Of a stretch of 64,000 nucleotides of DNA, positions 1 to 8,990 are shown piece after piece (positions within the stretch are counted from its first letter, which is position 1; every line of letters starts with the position of its first letter). Origin of the DNA: Byssovorax sp. (lineage in GTDB: Bacteria > Myxococcota_A > Polyangia > Polyangiales > Polyangiaceae); the NCBI GenBank assembly GCA_025362495.1, contig JANYGI010000007.1:34053-98052 (forward strand), given 5' to 3'. The notes under the pieces were generated by a model, which saw only the letters and a program-made list of their open reading frames with translations, did not search any database and was not told the DNA's origin. The position numbers and the translations under genes were made by a program.

Positions 1-1204
1 AGCTCGTGCGGGCGATCATCTGATCTTGAACCTCGGAGTCGCCGGCGAAGACGTAGAGCGCCAGCGGCTTGGGACGGGCGTTGATGAAGCGGATGGCCGC
101 GTCGACGTCGCGCACGCGGAGCACCGGCAAGATCGGCCCGAAGATCTCGTCCTGCATCACGAGCGAGTCGGGCTTCACGTCGGCGAGCACCGTCGGCGCG
201 AGGAAGCGATCCGCCTCGTCGGCCTGGCCGCCGGCAACGATCCGGCCGCTCGCGAGGAGCTTCATCAGCCGCTGGTGGTGCCGCGCGTTGACGACGCGGC
301 CATAGTCGGCGCTCTTCTGCGCGTCGGCCCCGTAGAACTCGGTCAGCGTGATCTTCAGCCGCTCGAGCAGGGCGTCGTGGATCTCTTCATGAGCGAGCAG
401 GTAGTCGGGCGCGACGCACGTTTGCCCGGCGTTGTAGAACTTGCCCCAGGCGATCCGCCGCGCGGTGACCTCGAGATCGGCGCTCTTGTCGATGAAGCAC
501 GGGCTCTTGCCGCCGAGCTCCAGCGTCACCGGCGTGAGGTGCTTGGCCGCGGCTTCCATGACGATGCGACCGACGACGCCGTTGCCGGTGTAGAAGATGT
601 GATCGAAGCGCTCGCGCAGCAGCGCCGTCGTCTCGGGGACGCCGCCGAGCACCACCTTCACGCACTCGGGATCGACGTACTGCGGGAGCCAGCGCGCCAG
701 CAGCGCCGACGTCGCCGGGGCGACCTCCGAGGGCTTGATCAGCGCGCAGTTGCCCGCGGCGAGCGCGCCGATCAGCGGCGCCACGACGAGCTGGAACGGG
801 TAGTTCCACGGCCCGATGATCAGCGCCGTCCCGAGGGGCTCGCGGTGGACCCTGCTTGTGCCGGGTTGGGTGACGAGCGGGGTCCGCACCTTCTCGGGCT
901 TCATCCACGAGGCCAGGCTCTTGATCACGTGGTCGGCGTCGCCGCGCACGTAGTTGATCTCGGCGATGAACGACTCGAGCTTGGGCTTGCCGACGTCGGC
1001 GTGGAGTGCCTCGGTGATCTCGGCCTCGCGCTCGTGCACGAAGCGGCTCAGCCCCGCGACCTGCTGCAAACGCCAGGCGATCGGGCGCGTCTTGCCGCTG
1101 TCGAACGCGGCGCGGAGCTCGCTCACCAGCGCGGGGATCCCCTCCACCGTCTGCGCTTCGCGCGCACGCGCCGGCGTGCCCATTGAAACCTCGGCCGTGC
1201 TCAT
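1..1204 (-). CDS. aldehyde dehydrogenase (class 3-like), 3' end beyond window
   Basis: Manual minus-strand translation from ATG at 1204: MSTAEVSMGTPARAREAQTVEGIPALVSELRAAFDSGKTRPIAWRLQQ...GPWNYPFQL...FDHIFYTGN...ELGGKSPCF; absent from the ORF track because it is open at the window edge. Confidence 0.93.
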   Translation of the reverse strand, partial: MSTAEVSMGTPARAREAQTVEGIPALVSELRAAFDSGKTRPIAWRLQQVAGLSRFVHEREAEITEALHADVGKPKLESFIAEINYVRGDADHVIKSLASWMKPEKVRTPLVTQPGTSRVHREPLGTALIIGPWNYPFQLVVAPLIGALAAGNCALIKPSEVAPATSALLARWLPQYVDPECVKVVLGGVPETTALLRERFDHIFYTGNGVVGRIVMEAAAKHLTPVTLELGGKSPCFIDKSADLEVTARRIAWGKFYNAGQTCVAPDYLLAHEEIHDALLERLKITLTEFYGADAQKSADYGRVVNARHHQRLMKLLASGRIVAGGQADEADRFLAPTVLADVKPDSLVMQDEIFGPILPVLRVRDVDAAIRFINARPKPLALYVFAGDSEVQDQMIARTS

Positions 1205-1363
1205 GATGTTCGCCTCTCGCTCACGAGCGTAGTTGGCGGTCCGGGCTCGTGGCAAGCCGCCGCGCGCGGGCTCGCGCCGGCCCGATCGCCGTTCTCGCTC
1301 CGCCGTCGTGACCCGTGTACGCTGCCCGAGCCAGCGCTCCTGCGCCGCGTCCACCCTCGCTCC

Positions 1364-3220
1364 ATGCCCGCTCCTCCTCGGCCATCGCCCCGAAAGCCGG
1401 TCGCGTCCGCTCCCGAAGCGCCCGCGTCGGGCGCGGGAGCGACCACGCCCAGGCCAGCGTCGATGCCGCCGATTCCGCGGCCGAAATCGCGCCCCGACAG
1501 CGCGCCCGAGTCCGATCCGCCGCCGCCCGGCGAGGTCGGCCGCACGCACACGCGACGGCTCGGCAGCAACGCCCAGGTGCTGCTCGAGCTCGGCCTCGAC
1601 GAGACGATCCCCGCCGACATGCCGCTCTCGGCGCCGCCTCCGCCGGTGCGCCGCGACGCCGCCGGAGAGCCACAGCTCCTCGACTCGGTCGACATCCTGC
1701 TCGACGACGTCGTCGGCCCGCCGGCGCCATCGCGCTCGATCGCCGCGGCCGAGCTCGCCCCGCCCGCGTCGATCATGATCCGCCCGCCGCTCACCGACGA
1801 GCCCGCGCCCGCCCCCGCCGTCTACGTCCCGGGGGACGTGATCGACGGCAAATACCGGCTCACGCGCATCATCGGCCGCGGCGGCATGGGCGCCGTGTGG
1901 CTGGCCCACAACCTCCCGCTCGACATGGACGTCGCGGTGAAGCTCATCCGCCGCGATCGCACCGCGCCCGAGGCCGCGGGTCGACTGCTCCAGGAGGCGC
2001 GCGCGGCAGCCCGCCTCAAGCATCCTTCCATCGTCCGTGTCTTCGACTTCGGCGAGTCCGAGCAGGGCGATCCCTTCATCGTGATGGAGCTCCTCAACGG
2101 CGAGTCGCTGGCCGCGATCCTCCGCCGCAAGAAGCGCCTCACGCCCGCCATCGCCGTCCAGACGCTGCTGCCCGTGGCCTCGGCCCTGGCGTCGGCGCAC
2201 GGCAAAGGCATCGTCCACCGCGATCTCAAGCCCGACAACGTCCTGCTCATCACCGACGAGAGCGGCGCGCTCGTCCCCAAGGTCGTCGACTTCGGCATCG
2301 CCAAGCTCCTCTCGAACGATCCCGATCGCCCGTTCACGCTGGCAGGCGAGGTCCTCGGCAGCCCCGACTACATGTCTCCCGAGCAGGCCCGCGGCGCGGA
2401 CAACGTCGGTGAAGCGACGGATGTCTGGGCCTTCTCGGTCGTGCTCTACGAGGCAGTCGCCGGGCGTCGCCCCTTCGACGGGCCCAACTACAACTCTCTC
2501 ATCGCGGCGATCCTCACCAACGATCCGCCTCCGATCCCCGGCCTCGGCGACGCGGCGCTCTGGGCGATCCTCCAGCGTGGCCTGACCAAGAACATCGCGC
2601 TGCGCTGGGCCTCGATGCGCGAGCTCGGCGCGGCGCTGGCGCAGTGGGCCGTCGATCAGGGCATCGAAGAGGACGTGTGCGGTAACCGGATCGCCAAGCA
2701 ATGGCTGTCCGGAGCGATGCGCCGCATCTTCACGGTTTACCCCGAGCAACAAGAAGAGCCCGCGGCTCACGGCGTGCGGCCCGCGGCCGGCGCCTCCGCC
2801 ACCGACTCGGTGCTCTCGACTGACGCCGCAGCGCGCGCGGGCGGCCGCGGCAGCGCCGGATCACCCGTCGACACGCGCAGCTCGCGTCTCGCTCGTCGAC
2901 CCGGAACGGCCTTCTGGTTTGGCCTCGTCACGCCCGTGGTGATCACGCTGTTCGTCCTCGGCTACCTGGCGCGTGGCTCCGTCCACAAGCCCGTTCAGGG
3001 AGCAGGGGTGACGCTCGCGAGCTCATCCGTTCCTGCGACCACTCGCGAGCTGGCCCCGCTGGCCTCGGCGCTGCCCGCGGCGACGGCCTCGATCGACGCG
3101 GCGCCCAGCGCCTCGGCGGCCGCGACGACGTCTGCCAGCGCCCGAGGGGCCAAGGGCCTCAAGCCGCCGACCGTGGTCCGCCCGAAGGCGCCTTCGGTGC
3201 CCAAAACGATCACATTTTGA
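1364..3220 (+). CDS. Pkn-type serine/threonine protein kinase with C-terminal TM segment
   Basis: GRGGMGAVW, AVKLI, HRDLKPDN, DFGIAK, SPDYMSPEQARG; hydrophobic stretch FWFGLVTPVVITLFVLGYLA. Confidence 0.95.
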   Translation: MPAPPRPSPRKPVASAPEAPASGAGATTPRPASMPPIPRPKSRPDSAPESDPPPPGEVGRTHTRRLGSNAQVLLELGLDETIPADMPLSAPPPPVRRDAAGEPQLLDSVDILLDDVVGPPAPSRSIAAAELAPPASIMIRPPLTDEPAPAPAVYVPGDVIDGKYRLTRIIGRGGMGAVWLAHNLPLDMDVAVKLIRRDRTAPEAAGRLLQEARAAARLKHPSIVRVFDFGESEQGDPFIVMELLNGESLAAILRRKKRLTPAIAVQTLLPVASALASAHGKGIVHRDLKPDNVLLITDESGALVPKVVDFGIAKLLSNDPDRPFTLAGEVLGSPDYMSPEQARGADNVGEATDVWAFSVVLYEAVAGRRPFDGPNYNSLIAAILTNDPPPIPGLGDAALWAILQRGLTKNIALRWASMRELGAALAQWAVDQGIEEDVCGNRIAKQWLSGAMRRIFTVYPEQQEEPAAHGVRPAAGASATDSVLSTDAAARAGGRGSAGSPVDTRSSRLARRPGTAFWFGLVTPVVITLFVLGYLARGSVHKPVQGAGVTLASSSVPATTRELAPLASALPAATASIDAAPSASAAATTSASARGAKGLKPPTVVRPKAPSVPKTITF

Positions 3221-3315
3221 TTCGGACGTTCGCGGCTATCGCCACGCATCGTTGACGACGAGAACAACGTCAACATCTTTCTTCCGGCGCAGCCAGTGGC
3301 GTACAATCGGTCACA

Positions 3316-3576
3316 ATGTCCCCGAAAGACCACGTGGCCGTGCGCCTCGACAACCTCACCCTCGAGCGGGTCGACTCCCTCAAGGACGTTCTCTCCACTC
3401 CCTGGCACGAGGCGACGCGCTCCGACATTCTCCGCGCGCTGATCCTCACCGGGCTCGAGCAGCTCGAAGCGCAGCACAAGGGCTCCCTCGGCAAGCCGAA
3501 GAAGAGCCCGGCGGCCGAGCCGGCGAGCGGCGGCGCGCGCCCCAAGGCCAAGAAGAAGACGCCCGCCAAGGGCTGA
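3316..3576 (+). CDS. small ribbon-helix-helix-like DNA-binding protein
   Basis: 86 aa, HVAVRLDNLTLERVDSL...ATRSDILRALILTGLEQLE pattern, Lys-rich tail. Confidence 0.6.
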   Translation: MSPKDHVAVRLDNLTLERVDSLKDVLSTPWHEATRSDILRALILTGLEQLEAQHKGSLGKPKKSPAAEPASGGARPKAKKKTPAKG

Positions 3577-3680
3577 TTCGTCCGCCTGGCATCGAGGCCA
3601 CTCCACGCTCCTCCGTCGCGAGCGGAAGAGTCCGGAGAGCCTCGGGATTTCGACCGTTGTCGACCGAAACCACTGACCAA

Positions 3681-3696
3681 CATCGTTGACGATGTG
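3681..3696. promoter_or_regulatory. operator-like inverted repeat ACATCGT-tg-ACGATGT just upstream of the second RHH-like gene
   Basis: perfect 7-bp arms with 2-nt centre; CATCGTTGACG core also at about 3247-3257 upstream of the first RHH-like gene. Confidence 0.5.
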
Positions 3697-3710
3697 GTAC
3701 GTTCTCGGGC

Positions 3711-3980
3711 GTGAAGCGAGCCGTCATCCGTCTGCCCAGTGAAATCGTCGACCGCCTCGACCGCCTGGCCGAAGAGCTCACCGCCTCTTCGCCTGGCCAG
3801 AAGTTCTCGCGCGCGTCGGTGGTCCGCGTCCTTCTTTCCCGAGGATTCGGGGCTGTCGACGCCGACCGTGAGCACCTGACGAGCGCCCTGGTGGGGGAGC
3901 CGAGGAAGCGCGGCCGCAAGGCGCGGGCCCCCCTCCTCGTCGGAGCGCTTGCGATCGCCGCCCTTTCGCGCGAAAAATGA
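3711..3980 (+). CDS. small ribbon-helix-helix-like DNA-binding protein
   Basis: 89 aa, KRAVIRLPSEIVDRLDRLAEEL...FSRASVVRVLLSRGF; GTG start. Confidence 0.6.
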   Translation: MKRAVIRLPSEIVDRLDRLAEELTASSPGQKFSRASVVRVLLSRGFGAVDADREHLTSALVGEPRKRGRKARAPLLVGALAIAALSREK

Positions 3981-3984
3981 GCGC

Positions 3985-4464
3985 ATGACGTCTCCCGGAT
4001 CGACCGCGCACCGCTTCGATTGTCGCCTGGTCTGGACGGGGGCCCAGAAGGGCGGCACGACCCGCTACGAAGCCTACAGCCGCGAAGCGCGGATCGAGAT
4101 CGACGGCAAGCCGCCGCTCCCGGTGAGCGCAGCACCTGCGTTCCTCGGCGATCCCGCGCTGCACAACCCGGAAGACTTGCTCGTCGCGGCGCTCTCGGCG
4201 TGCCACTTCCTGAGCTACGCGGCCCTCTGCGCGCGCAGCGGGATCGAGGTCGTGGCCTACGAAGATCGCGCCGAGGGGACGATGGACAAGCGCGACGGGA
4301 AGATGCGCTTCACCGAGGTGGTGCTGCGCCCGCGCGTGACGATCGCCGTCGGCAGCGACGTCGAGAAGGCCCGCGCGCTCCACGAGCGAGCCCACGCGAT
4401 CTGCTTCATCGCCAGCTCGGTCAACTTCGATGTGCGACACGAGCCGGTGATCATCCTCGCGTAG
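3985..4464 (+). CDS. OsmC-like family protein
   Basis: NPEDLLVAALSACHFLSYAALCARSGIEV...HERAHAICFIASSVNFDVRHEPVI. Confidence 0.85.
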   Translation: MTSPGSTAHRFDCRLVWTGAQKGGTTRYEAYSREARIEIDGKPPLPVSAAPAFLGDPALHNPEDLLVAALSACHFLSYAALCARSGIEVVAYEDRAEGTMDKRDGKMRFTEVVLRPRVTIAVGSDVEKARALHERAHAICFIASSVNFDVRHEPVIILA

Positions 4465-4549
4465 CTCGGGTGCGGGTCGGCGCGGGATCCCCGCGGGAAA
4501 CTGGGCCCGCGGCGCCGTCTTGGGGCACGCTTCTGCGAGGAGATCGCGC

Positions 4550-5845
4550 TTGAATTCATCGTCCACCGTCGGAGCGGGCCTGGGCCTGATCACCTGGCTC
4601 ACCCTGATCGGGTGCGGTCACCGCGCCGGTCCCGCGCCCGCGGGATCGGTCTCCACCACGCCTGCGGTCTCGGCGCCGCCCGTCGCGAGCGGCTCCGCGA
4701 GCGTCGCCTTGCCGGCTGGCTCCGCGAGCGCTGCGGCGTTCGATCCGCCGCCCGGCGCCGCCTCCGTCACGGAGCTCACGGCCGCGCGATCGAACAAGGT
4801 GTGCCGCGCGCAGACCGCGGAGATCGCCGCGTACCAGAGCGAGGGCGTGCTCGCGCTCGGCGCCGGCAAGGGCGGGATCGGCGCGTCGTGGCTCGTGCAT
4901 CTCGCCGGCAAGCGCGAGGAGCAGATCGCGTTCTCGAGCTTCGACACCGAGGGCAAGCCGGGCGCGCGGCCGCGGGGCGTGGGCCTCGCCGGGCAGAAGA
5001 CAGCGCGCGTGTTCGGAAGCGGCGCGGGCTTCACGGTGACGTGGTTCGACGGCAAGGGGCTGGCCTTCGCGCGACCGCGCACCGAGCCGCTGCCGCCGCC
5101 GGAGATCGGCCACCTCGGCATGTTCGGGCCCGAGGTGTCGAGCGACGTGGCGCTGGCCTCGACCGAGGCGGGATCCGTCGTCGCAGCGGCCCCGTTCGGC
5201 GCCGAGAAGAACCAGCTCGGGCTCTTTCAGTTCTCGCCGGTCGAAGAGGGCGCGCCACCGGTTACCGCGCTCGGCGTCACGCATCATGCGGTCGCGCCGC
5301 GCCGTCCCGCGGTCGCCGCCGGCGACGCGGCGACCTTCGTCGCCTGGTTCGAGGCCGACGGTCGCATCCTCGCGTCGCGCTTCGATCCGAAGGGAAAAGA
5401 GAGCGACGCAGCTTGCCTCGTCGCGCCCGCTTCGCCCGACAAGCGCGAGTCCCTGTCGCTCGCGGCGGTGGGCTCTGTGGTGATCGCGCTGTGGATGGAG
5501 GGCACGACGATCCGCACCCGCGCGCTCGACGGATCGGGGTGCCCGATCTCGCCGGCCTGGAAAATCGCCGAGGGCCGCTGGGCGACGATCGCTTCCATCG
5601 GTGACGCCGCCGTCGTCGCGTGGCTGGCGAGCGACGGTCGCCTGCTCGCGGCGAAGCTCGGTCCGAGCGCGGCGCCGTCGACGGCGGGCCTCGACATCGC
5701 GGATGGATCTCTTGGCATCAAGGATCCTCCGGCGCTCGCGGTGACGGGGGGCCGCGTGGCGTTCGGCTGGGCCGAGGCGATGAGCCCCGCCGTGAGCACG
5801 CGTCGGCTGATGCTCCGGCTGGTGGACGCAGCCTGTTTTCCGTAG
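4550..5845 (+). CDS. putative lipoprotein, hypothetical
   Basis: TTG start after AGGAG; signal ending LTLIGC; no recognised domain. Confidence 0.7.
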   Translation: MNSSSTVGAGLGLITWLTLIGCGHRAGPAPAGSVSTTPAVSAPPVASGSASVALPAGSASAAAFDPPPGAASVTELTAARSNKVCRAQTAEIAAYQSEGVLALGAGKGGIGASWLVHLAGKREEQIAFSSFDTEGKPGARPRGVGLAGQKTARVFGSGAGFTVTWFDGKGLAFARPRTEPLPPPEIGHLGMFGPEVSSDVALASTEAGSVVAAAPFGAEKNQLGLFQFSPVEEGAPPVTALGVTHHAVAPRRPAVAAGDAATFVAWFEADGRILASRFDPKGKESDAACLVAPASPDKRESLSLAAVGSVVIALWMEGTTIRTRALDGSGCPISPAWKIAEGRWATIASIGDAAVVAWLASDGRLLAAKLGPSAAPSTAGLDIADGSLGIKDPPALAVTGGRVAFGWAEAMSPAVSTRRLMLRLVDAACFP

Positions 5846-5904
5846 GCGCGGGGTAGCTCCGATCGGCGCGGGCGCGGGCGCGCCATCGGCGCTAGGGTGC
5901 CAGC

Positions 5905-6711
5905 GTGCACGACACGTCCGACGATGACGAGCATCCCGCGCGCGACGATCAGGCGCCCATCGACGATCCCTACGTGATCGGCCCGCTGCGGAGCGCGCTG
6001 CCGAAGGCCGCGCCGGTGAAAATCGCGCCGCCGCCGCAGGCTCCCCGGGCGCCTCGGGGTCGCCGCGCGACGCTGGTGAACGTGGCTCTCGGGCTGGCGC
6101 TGGTGCTCTCGTGGGGGACAGGCATCGTGCTGCTCGTGCAGCGCGTGACGGCGCCTCCGCCCGCGCCGGTCGCCGCGATCGCGAGCCCGCCGAGGCGCGG
6201 TTTTTCGAGGCCTTCCGCCCGCGCGGCGGCGGGCTCTCGCGCTCCCGCGACGACGACGACGATCCAGCGCGGCGACGTCACCGTGGTCGACGTCGGCATC
6301 GGGGCGCGATCGCTCGCCGACGAGCTCGCGCGGCAACGCACCCTTGCCCAGGACGCGCACGAGACGATGCTCGTGATGACGACGGTCGCCGATTGCGGGC
6401 CGTGCGCCTCGGTCTTCGGCGAGCTCACGGACCGGCGAATGCAGGCGGCGCTGTCGCGCGTGCGCCTCGTCCGCGTCTACGCCGAGGTCTTCCGCGACGA
6501 TCTCGACAGCCTCGAGATCCCGCGCGCGCACGTCCCGGGGTTCTTCGTGCTCGGGCCGGATCTCCGCCCGCGCGACGGGATCGACGGGGGCGAATGGGAC
6601 GACGACGTCGCCGAGAACATCGCCCCGGTGCTCGAGGCGTTCGTCCGAGGCACGCTGACGAAGCGGCGCACGCCGTGGCAAGCGCTGCCCGGATCGGGAA
6701 TGCGGCTGTAG
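5905..6711 (+). CDS. membrane-anchored thioredoxin-like protein
   Basis: TM VALGLALVLSWGTGIVLLV; VADCGPC followed by VRLVRVYAEVF...VPGFFVLG. Confidence 0.6.
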   Translation: MHDTSDDDEHPARDDQAPIDDPYVIGPLRSALPKAAPVKIAPPPQAPRAPRGRRATLVNVALGLALVLSWGTGIVLLVQRVTAPPPAPVAAIASPPRRGFSRPSARAAAGSRAPATTTTIQRGDVTVVDVGIGARSLADELARQRTLAQDAHETMLVMTTVADCGPCASVFGELTDRRMQAALSRVRLVRVYAEVFRDDLDSLEIPRAHVPGFFVLGPDLRPRDGIDGGEWDDDVAENIAPVLEAFVRGTLTKRRTPWQALPGSGMRL

Positions 6712-6742
6712 TCAGGGCCGCGCTCGGCGTAGACTCGCGCCC

Positions 6743-7018
6743 ATGAAGCGAGCCGTGCAGACCGTCATTTTCGTCCTCTGCGTGGTCTTCTCGGTCGCGG
6801 CCGCCGTCAACGTTCTCGGCGACAACGCCGCGGTCGAAGCCCTCGCCGACGCGACCGCCTGCGCCGGCGACGGCGCGACATGCCGCCCGCAGAAGACGCG
6901 GATGGAGCGCACGCCGCTCGGACAGTCGTTCGATATCGTCACCGCCAAGCGCAAGGTCGAGGTCCGGTGCACGCGCGCGTTCGTCCTCCTCGGCGAGTAC
7001 GCCTGCGTGGTGCGCTGA
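6743..7018 (+). CDS. hypothetical small secreted/membrane protein
   Basis: 91 aa ORF with N-terminal hydrophobic segment; gene-dense + strand context. Confidence 0.5.
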   Translation: MKRAVQTVIFVLCVVFSVAAAVNVLGDNAAVEALADATACAGDGATCRPQKTRMERTPLGQSFDIVTAKRKVEVRCTRAFVLLGEYACVVR

Positions 7019-7072
7019 AGCCGCGTGTCACTCGCTCGACACCGCCGACGTTGGGCTATGGTTGCTTTGTCG

Positions 7073-7897
7073 ATGGCGAAGCAGTCGTGGCCAGGGCAAC
7101 GCGGGGCCGTCCGCATCGGGGTGGCCGTCGCGCTTTTGCTCGCCACCGGTCGCGCCGTCGCCGACGGGGCTCCACCGGGCCCGCCGGACGCCGCCGCCGC
7201 CGAGCAAGAAGCCCGGGAAAAGCAGGCGATGGCGCTCCACGACGAGGCCCGCGAGCTCCACGCGCACGGCCGCTACCGCGCCGCGATCGCCAAGCTCGAG
7301 GCCGCGCTCGCGCTCGATCCCGACGGCAAAGAGCTGGTCTACAACCTCGCGCTCATCCACGAGCGCCTCGGTGAGGTCGACGCGGCAGAGCGGTATTACC
7401 GGCGTTACCTCGCGATGACGACGGAGCCGCGCGAGCACGAGAAGATCGAAGGCGTGCTCCGGCGGCTCGAGGGGGCCAAGCAAGATCTCGTCGTCGCGCG
7501 GGAAGGCGCCGCGCCCCCGATCGCGAGGAGCGCGGCGACCTCGCCGAGCGTCGCGTCCACGCGCTCGCTCGGTCCCTGGGTGATCGTCACCGGCGCCGTC
7601 GGCGCGATGGGCCTCTTCGCGGGCGTCGTCCTCGGCATCAGCGCCCTCGAGCGCAGCCCGGGCGCCGGCGCAATGACCGGCCCGGGCGTCACCGCCGACG
7701 ATCTGCTCGCCGACGCCAGGGCGGCGCACCGCCAGGCCGTCGGCGCCGATGTGTCGCTGCTGATCGGGCTGGCCGCCACCGGCGCCGCGCTCGGGCTGTA
7801 CTTCACCTCGCGCCCGACGCCCGCTCCGAAGCCGTCCGCGCCGCGCGTCGACGTCGCGCTCGGGCCGCTGGCCGGGACGCTGCGGGTGAGCTTCTGA
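7073..7897 (+). CDS. TPR-containing protein with signal peptide and TM segment
   Basis: HGRYRAAIAKLEAALALDPDGKELVYNLALIHERLGEVDAAERYYRRYL. Confidence 0.75.
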   Translation: MAKQSWPGQRGAVRIGVAVALLLATGRAVADGAPPGPPDAAAAEQEAREKQAMALHDEARELHAHGRYRAAIAKLEAALALDPDGKELVYNLALIHERLGEVDAAERYYRRYLAMTTEPREHEKIEGVLRRLEGAKQDLVVAREGAAPPIARSAATSPSVASTRSLGPWVIVTGAVGAMGLFAGVVLGISALERSPGAGAMTGPGVTADDLLADARAAHRQAVGADVSLLIGLAATGAALGLYFTSRPTPAPKPSAPRVDVALGPLAGTLRVSF

Positions 7898-8934
7898 TGG
7901 CGCGTCCCGGTCGGCTCGTCGCGCGCCTCGCCCGCGCGCTCCCGGCGCTGGCGCTGTGGGCCGCTGCGGGGGGCTGCGAGCTGCTGATCGACGGCGAGCT
8001 GCCCACGATTCACTGCTCGCGCGAGGGCCTGTCCGGCCCGCCCGACTGCCCCATCGGCGACGTGTGCACCGACCACGTCTGCATCGAGCCCGCGGGCCCC
8101 CCGATGGAGCTCGGCAGTCGCTGCGACGACGACGCCGGCTGCGCGCCCGGATCGTTCTGCCTCGATCCGGCGCGCTTCGTCGGCGCCGGCGCGTTCGCCC
8201 TGGGCAAGAAGCGCTGCTCGCGTCCGTGCTGCAGCTCGGGCGACTGCGGCGACGCCGCGTCGGGGCTGGTCTGCGCCCACGCGGATCTCGGCGGCGCCGG
8301 CTACTGCCGCAAAGCCATCGACGTCGCTCGCGCCGTCCCCGGCCTGCGCAGCCCGGGGCTCGCCTGCGCCGCGAACGAGGACTGCCGCTCCGGCCTCTGC
8401 GATGTCGGCACCAACCCGGTCACGTGCGTCGACAGCTGCTGCTCGGACACGAGCTGCTCCGAGACGAAGAGCGCGTGTCGCTTCGGGGAGCGCGCCTCGA
8501 TGCGTGGGTTCTGGTGCTCGACGCTCGGCGGCACGACGGCCTACGGCGAGCCGTGCGGCGGGGACGAAGAGTGCGCCTCGGGCCTGTGCCTCGAGCTCGA
8601 GGGCGCGAAGCGCTGCTCGGCCCCGTGCTGCAGCGCCACGCAGTGCGGGCCGATCCTCGGGCGCCCCGTCGCCTGCACGGATCTCCCGCATTCGGTCTTC
8701 GTCCGCGCCTGCGCGACCCTGCTGCCAGTGGGCGCCGTGGGCGAGGTCGGCAAGGCCTGCTCGAGCGGGATGGAGTGCCGGAGCGGGCTCTGCGAGCCTC
8801 CGACGTCGGGGCACACCCAGGGGCAGTGCACCGATACGTGCTGCTCCGACGACAGCTGCGGAGCGCCGGGCATGTTTCGCTGCGTTCCGCAGCTCGACGG
8901 TCCGCCGTGGCCCTTGCGGTGCGAGCACAAGTAA
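7897..8934 (+). CDS. Cys-rich repeat lipoprotein
   Basis: lipobox-like AAGGC; about four repeats of C..DEEC.SGLC...C...CC.D..CG. Confidence 0.75.
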   Translation: MARPGRLVARLARALPALALWAAAGGCELLIDGELPTIHCSREGLSGPPDCPIGDVCTDHVCIEPAGPPMELGSRCDDDAGCAPGSFCLDPARFVGAGAFALGKKRCSRPCCSSGDCGDAASGLVCAHADLGGAGYCRKAIDVARAVPGLRSPGLACAANEDCRSGLCDVGTNPVTCVDSCCSDTSCSETKSACRFGERASMRGFWCSTLGGTTAYGEPCGGDEECASGLCLELEGAKRCSAPCCSATQCGPILGRPVACTDLPHSVFVRACATLLPVGAVGEVGKACSSGMECRSGLCEPPTSGHTQGQCTDTCCSDDSCGAPGMFRCVPQLDGPPWPLRCEHK

Positions 8935-8990
8935 AGGACGCTTCGGCCATCGGAGCGCCAGGCACCAGCGCGGAGACGACTCAACCCGGG

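Noticed and set aside
26-1186. 386-aa + strand ORF at window start
   Set aside because: Antisense shadow of the aldehyde dehydrogenase on the minus strand
3316-3980. Toxin-antitoxin module
   Set aside because: Both small proteins look like DNA-binding RHH types; no toxin-like partner ORF adjacent
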